From the NCBI GenBank assembly GCA_902488455.1, contig CABTWG010000058.1, forward strand, positions 1 through 6,139: 6,139 nucleotides of DNA, read 5' to 3'. Below are positions 1 to 5,700 of this stretch, in pieces. Position numbers and translations under genes: made by a program. Origin of the DNA: an uncultured Peptoniphilus sp. (GTDB lineage Bacteria > Bacillota > Clostridia > Tissierellales > Peptoniphilaceae). The notes under the pieces were generated by a model. That model had not been told where the DNA came from. It ran no database searches and was given only the letters and a program-made list of their open reading frames with translations. Within the stretch, counting starts at the first letter, position 1. Each line of letters starts with the position of its first letter.

Positions 1-17
1 TGTAGGAAGGTGAGTAG

Positions 18-398
18 ATGAATGTAAAAATTGAAAACCTCGCCAGTGAAATAATGAAAGGCTTAGAAGAATATTCTGATATGGCAACAGATGAAGTCAA
101 AAAGGAAGTTAAAAAAGCTGGTAGCAATATTAGAAAAGACATACAAGAAAATGCACCTGTAGGAGAAACAAAGAAATATTCTAAATCTTGGTCTGTAAAA
201 ACTATGAAAGAAACTTCAAACTCAATAGAACTTGTAGTCCATTCAAGAAATAGATACCAACTGGCTCATTTGCTAGAGAAAGGCCATGTACTAAGACAGG
301 GTGGAAGAGTGTCTGCTAAACCTCATATTGGACCAGCTGAAGAGAAAGGAGTTAGAGAATTGGAAGAAAACATAATGAGGAAATTACAAGATGGATAG
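18..398 (+). CDS. HK97 gp10-like head-tail connector/tail completion protein
   Basis: This 126-aa protein looks like the HK97 gp10 family of small proteins that act at the head-tail interface or in tail completion. The family pattern is visible as an APVGET...YSKSW stretch near residues 46-58, followed by YQLAHLLEKGH, a basic GGRV and a PHIGPAEEK stretch (about residues 80-110). Length is normal for the family. The start is set by AGGAAGGTGAG at 4-14, just ahead of ATG 18. Its stop overlaps the start of the next gene by 8 bases, so the two are probably translationally coupled. Position just before the tail terminator and major tail genes fits the family's usual place in Bacillota siphoviruses. 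Family assignment is from remembered motif similarity; its precise structural role is inferred. Confidence 0.85.
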   Translation: MNVKIENLASEIMKGLEEYSDMATDEVKKEVKKAGSNIRKDIQENAPVGETKKYSKSWSVKTMKETSNSIELVVHSRNRYQLAHLLEKGHVLRQGGRVSAKPHIGPAEEKGVRELEENIMRKLQDG

Positions 399-717
399 GC
401 TATTAAAAATAATTGAAGATATAGGACTTCCTTTTGCATATTCACACTTTGCTGAAGGAGAAAGTCCAGATCCACCATTTATGGTATATCTATTTCCAAA
501 GAATAAACACTTTGGTGCAGATGGAGTGGTTTTTTATAAAAACACCCAAATAGACTTAGAACTTTATACTGATAAGAAAGATTTAAAATTAGAAGAAAAG
601 ATAGAAGAGATACTTGATAGAGAAGAAATCTATTATGAAAAATCTGAAGTTTGGATTGAATCAGAAAGACTCTATGAAGTTCTCTATGAATTTACTATGG
701 AGGTAAAAAATGGCTAA
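391..717 (+). CDS. Probable tail terminator / tail completion protein
   Basis: This 108-aa acidic protein lies between the gp10-like gene and the major tail gene, the usual position of the small protein that caps the tail tube and joins it to the head. It has no signal peptide or membrane segment. The middle (residues about 30-55) alternates hydrophobic and polar residues like beta strands, FMVYLF and VVFYKNTQIDLELYT. A charged helix follows, and the C-terminus ends in another strand-like stretch, YEVLYEFTMEVKNG. Such a layout fits tail terminator folds, but I identify it mainly by gene order. Its start overlaps the previous gene by 8 bases. Its last 8 bases overlap the original ATG (710) of the major tail gene, whose SD (GGAGG, 699-703) lies inside this gene. 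A minor capsid or other completion protein is possible. Confidence 0.65.
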   Translation: MDRLLKIIEDIGLPFAYSHFAEGESPDPPFMVYLFPKNKHFGADGVVFYKNTQIDLELYTDKKDLKLEEKIEEILDREEIYYEKSEVWIESERLYEVLYEFTMEVKNG

Positions 718-745
718 TAAAGTTAAATTTAATATTTGTAACGTT
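710..745 (+). repeat. Left copy of 36-bp synonymous duplication (12 codons)
   Basis: Bases 710-745 and 879-914 encode the same 12 residues, MANKVKFNICNV. They match at 29 of 36 positions, and all seven differences are third-base synonymous changes in codons 2, 4, 5, 6, 10, 11 and 12. The similarity extends upstream: the leader ahead of each ATG carries a related ATTTA...TGGAGG / ATTTATGGGAGG segment. This left copy joins directly to element E1. Confidence 0.95.
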
Positions 746-845
746 AATGACCTAACCCCACGAGCTTTGCGAGTGGCAGGTAGGTCAGATGTCACGCAAT
801 CCAATTCTCTGCGACTGATAAGGAGCGAAGAGAATTGTGATGGAG
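746..845 (+). ncRNA. Structured repeat element E1 (putative mobile element/RNA)
   Basis: This non-protein element shares blocks with 5816-5905. The 14 bases at 745-758 (TAATGACCTAACCC) and the 13 at 779-791 (GGTAGGTCAGATG) are identical in both copies. The block at 820-830 matches at 10 of 11 positions, and GTGATGGAG (837-845) differs by one inserted base. The first two blocks pair as TGACCTA/TAGGTCA (748-754 with 781-787), plus CC/GG after a bulged A. Inside is a stem CCAC/GTGG, two tandem G-A mismatches, GC/GC and a TTT triloop. A second stem, CAATTCTCT/AGAGAATTG (802-810 with 829-837), is a perfect 9 bp and presents an 18-base loop containing AAGGAGC. The 5' boundary is clear. The 3' boundary is inferred from where similarity to the other copy ends. 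No T-tract follows, so it is not a terminator. Confidence 0.75.
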
Positions 846-864
846 CTAACTCACTACAATTTAT

Positions 865-870
865 GGGAGG
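865..870 (+). promoter_or_regulatory. Ribosome binding site of the restored major tail start
   Basis: GGGAGG lies 8 bases ahead of ATG 879 and decides that start over the in-frame GTG 837/ATG 840 upstream, which would add 14 non-homologous residues. It replaces the original SD at 699-703, now separated from the working gene by element E1. Confidence 0.8.
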
Positions 871-878
871 TAACAATT

Positions 879-914
879 ATGGCAAATAAGGTAAAGTTTA
901 ATATTTGCAATGTG
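879..914 (+). repeat. Right (working) copy of the 36-bp synonymous duplication
   Basis: This copy gives the working gene its first 12 codons. It differs from 710-745 at seven third positions (for example GCT to GCA, TGT to TGC, GTT to GTG), with no amino-acid change. The coding sequence then continues into HYALF, as expected for the family. Confidence 0.95.
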
Positions 915-1475
915 CATTATGCATTATTCGATAAAGCTGAAGAGGGCGTTATTAAATATAAAACACCAGTGCCAATGCCTGGTGCTGTTTCAATTTCATT
1001 GGATCCTAATGGAGAGCCTGAAAGCTTTTATGCAGATGGAATTGAATACTACACTATTTCAAACAATATGGGATATGATGGAGATTTAGAAATTGCTCTT
1101 ATTCCAGAATCCTTTAGGACTGATGTTTTGATGGAAAAATCAGATTCAAATAAAGTTCTTATTGAGTCTTCAAATTCTGAAACTGCAAACTTTGCACTTC
1201 TTTTTGAGTTTGATGGTGATCAAAAGAAAATTCGTCACGTCATGTATAACTGCTCAGCAGCAAGACCTACTCTTGAAGGAGAAACTAATGAAGAGTCAAG
1301 AGAAGTTCAACCAGAAACCTTGTCTATTCAAGCAAGACCACTTCCAAATGGAAATGTAAAGGCTAGAACAGGCGAAGAAACTACGAAGGAAACTTACGAT
1401 GGTTGGTATAAGTCAGTCTATATGCCAACAGAAACTACAGTAACACCTTCAAGAGCAAGTGTTGGAGGTAAATAA
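879..1475 (+). CDS. Major tail (tube) protein, phi13 family
   Basis: This 198-aa protein is the tail tube subunit that stacks into the siphovirus tail shaft. It shows the phi13-type pattern: an N-terminal MANKVKFNICNVHYALF, PVPMPGAVSISLDPNGE (about 32-48), FYADGIEYY, NNMGYDGDLEIALIPESFR, FALLFEFDGDQKKIRHVMYNC (about 104-124), ARPTLEGETNE and a C-terminal YDGWYKSVYMP. Length is typical of the family. I chose ATG 879 for its GGGAGG SD and because family N-termini begin MANKV. The upstream in-frame GTG 837/ATG 840 falls inside element E1. The start region duplicates 710-745 with only synonymous changes, so the protein appears intact although its original start was cut off by E1. The next gene follows after two bases. 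Confidence 0.93.
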   Translation: MANKVKFNICNVHYALFDKAEEGVIKYKTPVPMPGAVSISLDPNGEPESFYADGIEYYTISNNMGYDGDLEIALIPESFRTDVLMEKSDSNKVLIESSNSETANFALLFEFDGDQKKIRHVMYNCSAARPTLEGETNEESREVQPETLSIQARPLPNGNVKARTGEETTKETYDGWYKSVYMPTETTVTPSRASVGGK

Positions 1476-1477
1476 AT

Positions 1478-1834
1478 ATGGCACTAACCAAGAAAATTCA
1501 AATCGATGGGAAAGAAGTTGTTTTCCGTGCATCAGCAGCTATCCCAAGAATCTATAGACTTAAATTTGGAAGAGATATCTTCAAAGACTTGATGGAACTT
1601 GAAAAATCCATGAAGAAAAATGATGAAGATAAATCTAATCTTGACATAGGTTCACTTGAGTTATTTGAAAATATAGCCTATGTAATGGCAAAGCATGGAG
1701 ATAAATCTGTTCCTGATAGTCCAGAAGAATGGTTAGATAATTTCTCGACTTTTTCAATTTACCAAATTCTACCTCAGCTTATTGAGTTATGGGGACTTAA
1801 TATAAAATCGAAAGAAGTTCCTAAAAAAAAGTAA
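1478..1834 (+). CDS. Tail assembly chaperone, G-like (unshifted product)
   Basis: This 118-aa protein occupies the lambda G position between the major tail and tape measure genes. Such chaperones bind the tape measure protein and help assemble tail tube subunits around it; they are not in the finished virion. Visible parts are an N-terminal strand region (KKIQIDGKEVVFRASAA), the basic PRIYRLKFGRDIFKDL (about 23-38), a charged linker, and an amphipathic region ending FSIYQILPQLIELWGLN. It has an SD (GGAGG, 1464-1468) 9 bases before ATG 1478 and begins two bases after the major tail stop. The last codons, CCT AAA AAA AAG TAA, contain a frameshift site, so this is one of two products. Confidence 0.88.
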   Translation: MALTKKIQIDGKEVVFRASAAIPRIYRLKFGRDIFKDLMELEKSMKKNDEDKSNLDIGSLELFENIAYVMAKHGDKSVPDSPEEWLDNFSTFSIYQILPQLIELWGLNIKSKEVPKKK

Positions 1835-2016
1835 GACCAACAGAAAGACCAATGACTACACCTTTATTTCTATTGAGGGCAGTGGAACTTGGTCTTTCTG
1901 TTTCTGATTTATCCCTATTAACAATTGGACTTGTAAATGATATGTTCACAGAAAAGAATAATGGCGACTATAAATACAAAGAAGTAGCTACGCAAGAAGA
2001 TTATGATAAGTTTTAA
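1478..2016 (+). CDS. Tail assembly chaperone G-T fusion by -1 ribosomal frameshift
   Basis: A -1 shift on A AAA AAG (1825-1831) moves the ribosome to GTA at 1831 and adds 61 residues, giving a 179-aa fusion ending at TAA 2014-2016. The extension reads VRPTERPMTTPLFLLRAVEL, then a helical region, and closes with NDMFTEKN...ATQEDYDKF. That closing pattern (VNDMFTE, TQED-D-F) is typical of T extensions in Bacillota siphoviruses. In lambda-type tails the small amount of G-T made this way binds the tape measure protein, and the T part recruits tail tube subunits. The extension has no SD of its own; an ATG at 1852 lies within it but is unsupported as a start. Its stop overlaps the convergent toxin gene stop. 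Shift efficiency cannot be read from sequence. Confidence 0.88.
1825..1831 (+). promoter_or_regulatory. -1 frameshift slippery heptamer A AAA AAG
   Basis: The heptamer is in the correct phase: zero-frame codons AAA (1826-1828) and AAG (1829-1831) can both re-pair one base back. It immediately precedes the zero-frame TAA (1832-1834), and A AAA AAG is the heptamer known from E. coli dnaX. The run of eight A residues (1823-1830) could also allow other slips, but only the -1 frame opens a recognisable T domain. Confidence 0.9.
1839..1902 (+). promoter_or_regulatory. Frameshift-stimulating stem-loop (14-bp perfect stem)
   Basis: Bases 1839-1852 (AACAGAAAGACCAA) are perfectly complementary to 1889-1902 (TTGGTCTTTCTGTT), giving 14 base pairs and a 36-base loop. 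The spacer from the slippery heptamer is 7 bases, in the known optimum for -1 stimulators. The stem lies in the T coding sequence. No T-tract follows, so it is not a terminator. Pseudoknot pairing of the long loop is possible but not demonstrated. Confidence 0.85.
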
Positions 2017-2342
2017 TCTTCAAGCTTAGCTACTCTTTTTTCAACATCTTTATAGACTTTGGATTCCGCTCTTGCACCGATAATAATGACAAGAACTTCG
2101 TCATCTGATTTTTCCAATTTATAAACAATCCTAAGACCTGAACTCTTAAGTTTAATTTTCATAAGACCAGCAAGCTTAGAATCAGAAAGGTTAGAAAGAG
2201 GCTTGCCATACCCACCTTCAGTATTAGGAAGAGGATTTATTAAGATCCTCTTAAGTGCTTTATCGACAATTTTTCTTTGAGATCCATCTAAGGCTTTATA
2301 GTCTTGGATGGCTTCTTTTATAAAGGATAGTTTATAGTTCAT
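2013..2342 (-). CDS. relE: RelE-family mRNA interferase toxin
   Basis: This 109-aa protein matches the RelE ribosome-dependent endoribonuclease, which cuts mRNA in the ribosomal A site. Residues K62, K64, R71, R91 and Y97 line up with catalytic K52, K54, R61, R81 and Y87 of E. coli RelE at a constant offset of ten. The context also agrees: MKIKLKSSGLRIVYKL against YKIKLRSSGYRLVYQV, and GARAESKVYKDVEKR against GKRERSEVYSEAVKR. The active site therefore looks intact. The start overlaps the antitoxin stop by four bases (ATGA, 2339-2342), the usual coupled arrangement. Its 3' end overlaps the G-T stop on the opposite strand by three bases. Stabilisation of the element or phage exclusion is inference. 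Confidence 0.9.
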   Translation of the reverse strand: MNYKLSFIKEAIQDYKALDGSQRKIVDKALKRILINPLPNTEGGYGKPLSNLSDSKLAGLMKIKLKSSGLRIVYKLEKSDDEVLVIIIGARAESKVYKDVEKRVAKLED

Positions 2343-2662
2343 TCGATTTCGTCCTCATCAAGAGGAGAGACTTCATTTAAATCGATATGGAAGGCTTCTT
2401 CAAATTCATCTTGAGAAATTAAATCGGATTTATCCATTGATGACATCCTAGTATTGGCAAGCATAAGATCTCTTGCATCTTCGAGCTCATCAATGAGTTT
2501 CGTATATTCATCAGGGGAAACAAGAATGCACTCAGGAGTATTGTTCTTTAATACGACCTTAGAACCGTTCACTTTGACATCATCGAAAATACGTCCAGCT
2601 AGGCCTCGATTGAATTCAGAAATGGATACAGTCTTATTGGATAATTCTTTTACAAAATTCAT
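2339..2662 (-). CDS. Phd/YefM-type antitoxin
   Basis: This 107-aa antitoxin should bind the promoter through its N-terminal half and neutralise the downstream RelE toxin with its C-terminal tail. The N-terminal half has the Phd/YefM pattern: TVSISEFNRGLAGRIFDDVK, then GSKVVLKNNTPECILVSPDEYTKLIDELED (about residues 11-63). The C-terminal 40 residues are acidic and probably unfolded until the toxin binds. ATG at 2662 is preferred over the in-frame upstream codon near 2758, which would add 32 hydrophobic residues and span the promoter; TTGAGGTGAT just upstream of 2662 is a good SD. It is first in a two-gene operon reading against the tail genes. Confidence 0.87.
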   Translation of the reverse strand: MNFVKELSNKTVSISEFNRGLAGRIFDDVKVNGSKVVLKNNTPECILVSPDEYTKLIDELEDARDLMLANTRMSSMDKSDLISQDEFEEAFHIDLNEVSPLDEDEIE

Positions 2663-2685
2663 ACTTATCACCTCAAGATAAGTAT
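2661..2685. promoter_or_regulatory. Inverted repeat, probable antitoxin operator
   Basis: ATACTTATC (2661-2669) and GATAAGTAT (2677-2685) are perfect 9-bp arms around a 7-base spacer. The palindrome covers most of the -10 box, the SD (in the spacer) and two bases of the antitoxin start codon. The predicted transcription start lies inside it, so a full hairpin would not form in the mRNA. A DNA operator for autorepression by the antitoxin or toxin-antitoxin complex is the better reading. Confidence 0.6.
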
Positions 2686-2709
2686 AGCAGAAATCAATAA
2701 AAACATCAA
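2681..2709 (-). promoter_or_regulatory. Sigma-A promoter of the toxin-antitoxin operon
   Basis: On the minus strand, TTGATG (2704-2709) and TATACT (2681-2686) are separated by exactly 17 bases, close to the TTGACA/TATAAT consensus. Transcription should start near 2674, a few bases before the antitoxin SD, giving a very short leader. This allows expression independent of the phage late promoter, for example in a lysogen. Confidence 0.75.
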
Positions 2710-2716
2710 TAAAAAC
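2693..2716. repeat. Tandem 12-bp direct repeats at the -35 region
   Basis: ATCAATAAAAAC occurs twice back to back (2693-2704 and 2705-2716), with a weaker third unit, ACTGATAAATAT, next to it. The repeats overlap the -35 box and spacer of the toxin-antitoxin promoter, so they may be extra binding sites for the repressor complex. They may also simply be AT-rich repeat DNA. Confidence 0.6.
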
Positions 2717-2751
2717 ACTGATAAATATATCTCTAAAGAGGAGGTGAGATA

Positions 2752-5700
2752 TTGGCAAATAGAATAAAAGGGATAACTGTTGAGATTGGTGGGGATACTA
2801 CCAAATTACAGACTGCACTAAAACAAGTTAATACGGAGATTAAACATACTCAGTCTGAACTTCGTGATGTCAATAAACTTCTTAAACTTGATCCTGGCAA
2901 CACTGAACTCATCTCACAAAAGCATAAGCTGTTAGGTCAAACCTTGGAAGAAACAAAGAATAAACTAACTTCTTTAAAAGAGGCACAAAAACAAGCTGAA
3001 CAGGCTCTTGCAGAAGGAAAGATTTCACAAGAACAATATGATGCCCTTAAACGAGAGATTATTGAAACAGAACAAGCCCTAAAGTCTCTAGAAAGACAAG
3101 GGGCAACCACTAATCAAACCCTGCAAAACATAGCTATTACTGGAGAAAAATGGCAAAACACAGGGCAAAATATAGAAAACGTGGGAAGAAAAATGATGCC
3201 AGTATCTCTTGCAGTAGCAGGTCTTGGAGTAGCAGCTGTAAAGACTGCGTCAGATTTTGACTCTGGTATGTCAAAGGTAAAAGCAGTATCTGGTGCAACA
3301 GGGTCCGACTTTGATGCCCTAAGAGAAAAGGCTCGTGAAATGGGAGCCAAGACCAAGTTTTCAGCATCTGAAGCGGCAGAGGCTATGAATTATATGGCCA
3401 TGGCTGGTTGGAAAAGTAAAGATATGATTAGTGGTATTGAAGGAGTCATGAACCTTGCTGCAGCTAGTGGTGAGGATCTAGCTACTACTTCAGATATCGT
3501 TACAGATGCCCTTACAGCCTTTGGTTTAAAAGCTGAAGACTCTTCTCACTTTGCTGATGTTCTTGCTGCTGCATCATCTAATGCCAATACCAATGTTTCA
3601 TTAATGGGTGAAACCTTCAAATATGCTGCACCTATTGCTGGAACACTTGGCTATTCAGTTGAAGATACAGCAGTAGCTATAGGTTTAATGGCTAACGCAG
3701 GAATAAAAGGTTCACAAGCAGGGACAGCTTTAAGGTCTGGACTAACAAGGCTCGCATCACCAACTAAAGAAGTTATGAATGGAATGTCCATGTTGGGCTT
3801 ATCTATTGAAGATGTACAGGGTCTTTCGCTTGATGAGACTTTAAGTACCTTTAGAGTTGCCTTTGCCAATTTAGATGGGACTCAAAAAGCACAAGCGGCA
3901 TCCATGATATTTGGTAAAAATGCCATGTCTGGAATGTTGGCAATTATAAATGCCAGTGAAAAAGACTATAACAGTTTGAGTGATGCCATTTATAACGCAG
4001 ATGGAACAGCAGAAAAAATGGCTGCTACTATGCAGGATAACCTAGCTGGTCAATTAAAGATCCTACAATCTGCCCTAGAAGAATTAGCTATATCCTTTGG
4101 AGAACTTTTAATGCCTGCTGTTAGAAAAGCAGTAGATATATTAACAAAATTGGTAAATGGACTTAATGCACTTCCAGGACCAGTAAAAGGTATTATTGCA
4201 GGTATCGGTCTTTTTATAGCTGCTCTTGGACCTGTACTTATGATTGTAGGAAAACTTATCTGGTCAATAGGAACTATTATGACTAAAGGACCTCTAATAG
4301 TAGGAGGAATAACTAAGATAGTTGGAATATTTACAGGTACACTTATACCAGCAATCACTGCAGTAGTATCAGCCATTGGTATTGTTCCTATTGCTATTGG
4401 TGCAGTAGTAGCTGGTCTTGTTCTTTTATGGAAGAAGTGCGACTGGTTTAGAGAAGGGGTCATCTCTATATGGGAAACTATTAAGGAATCAACTGTTGCC
4501 ATTTGGAATGGAATAAAAGAATTCTTCGTAAACCTATGGCAAGGGATATCTGATTCGTGGACAAGTACCTGGACTGAAATCACAAGTTTTCTATCAGAAT
4601 TCTGGTCTGGATTTATTGAAGGTGTGAAGAATACTTGGAAAGGCATCAAGGACTTCTTTGCCAACCTATGGAATGGACTTGCTGAAGGATGGAACAGTAT
4701 ATGGACATCTATAACAACTTTTCTAACTGAATCTTGGAATACCTTTATTGAAGGAGCCAAGAGTCTATGGCAAAGTTTAGGAGAATTCTTTACGAGTCTC
4801 TGGACGGGAATTCAAACAACTTTTACCAATATATGGACAGCTATATCAACTACAACTACAGAAGTATTTACAGCAGTTGGAGAGTTTATAAAAACTACTT
4901 GGGAAGGTATTAAGACTTTAATTTCAACAGTTCTTGATGCTATAAAGGTAAAAGTTGAAACCATTTGGAATGGACTAAAAGAGTTTTTAACAACAGTCAT
5001 TACTGCTATTGGAGAATTTATTTCTACATCCTGGACAAACATAAAAACAACAATTGAGACTATCTTGACTTCTATTAAGACAGTCCTTGAATCAATCTGG
5101 AATGGGATAAAGACCTTTATCTCATCAACAATGAATAACATTAAGTCCTTAGTTTCATCTGCTTGGAACTCCATAAAGTCGACTATTTCCTCTGCAGTAA
5201 ATACTGCGAAGTCAGCAGTATCATCTGCCTTTAATTCGATGAGATCAAGTATTTCATCGACCATGTCAAATATTCAATCTACAATTAGAAATGGATTTAA
5301 TAATGCGGTTAATCACATTAAGAATTTGGCGTCTCAAGCTTATACATGGGGAGCAGATATGATTAACGGAATTGCAAGAGGGATTAGAAGTGCGATTAGC
5401 AATGTGACATCGGCTGTATCTAATGTAGCATCATCTATTAGGTCTTACCTACACTTTTCAGTACCAGATGTTGGCCCACTTACCGACTATGAATCTTGGA
5501 TGCCAGACTTTATGGAAGGCTTATCAAAAGGAATCGAAAAAAGTAGAAGATTAGTTCAATCTTCTATGAAAAACGTAGCAAGCGATATGGTTTTAAATCC
5601 AAATATATCAGCTGTTGGTATGGGTGGATATGATAAAGAATCCGCTGTAAATGGAATTGAGATAGGAAGGCAAATATCTGATGCACTTGCAAACATTAAT

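Larger units (their letters stand above)
710..889 (+). pseudogene. Displaced original 5' end of the major tail gene, now a 59-codon ORF
   Basis: ATG 710 has a good SD (GGAGG at 699-703, 6-base spacing) and encodes MANKVKFNICNV, the same 12 residues that begin the working major tail gene at 879. After codon 12 the frame enters element E1 and stays open through it, stopping at TAA 887-889, eleven bases inside the re-started gene. The result is a 59-aa peptide with an unrelated C-terminal part, unlikely to work as a tail protein. Because it ends just past ATG 879, its translation could feed ribosomes to the restored start. I infer that this was the native gene start before the element arrived. 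A functional leader peptide is possible but unsupported. Confidence 0.7.

Noticed and set aside
746..845. E1 or E2 as an intrinsic terminator or attenuator
   Set aside because: Neither hairpin is followed by a T-tract, and both lie inside an operon that must be transcribed through.
661..876. Minus-strand ORF across the tail terminator end and E1
   Set aside because: No SD, overlaps two well-supported features, and the product resembles nothing known to me.
837..878. In-frame upstream start (GTG 837 or ATG 840) for the major tail protein
   Set aside because: It adds 14 residues unlike the family, lies in element E1, and a better SD precedes ATG 879, where the family N-terminus begins. Kept only as a possible coupling start.
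746..878. Self-splicing intron or T4 gene 60-type translational bypass
   Set aside because: At about 100-130 bases it is too short for a group I or II intron and shows no core motifs. Neither splicing nor bypass is needed because the first 12 codons are repeated downstream with a new start.
1839..1902. Terminator after gene G
   Set aside because: No T-tract follows the stem, it lies within the T coding sequence, and its spacing fits a frameshift stimulator.
2661..2685. mRNA hairpin hiding the antitoxin SD
   Set aside because: The predicted transcription start near 2674 falls within the palindrome, so the 5' arm would not be in the transcript made from that promoter.
2693..2716. CRISPR-like repeat
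   Set aside because: Only two AT-rich 12-bp units with no spacers.
2663..2758. N-terminally extended antitoxin from near 2758
   Set aside because: The extra 32 residues are hydrophobic and unlike the family, and the extension would cover the promoter. ATG 2662 has a good SD.
4050..5264. Long minus-strand open frames opposite the tape measure gene (4050-4760, 4812-5264)
   Set aside because: They mirror the repeat-rich tape measure coding sequence, have no convincing SD, and give repetitive low-complexity proteins of no known family.
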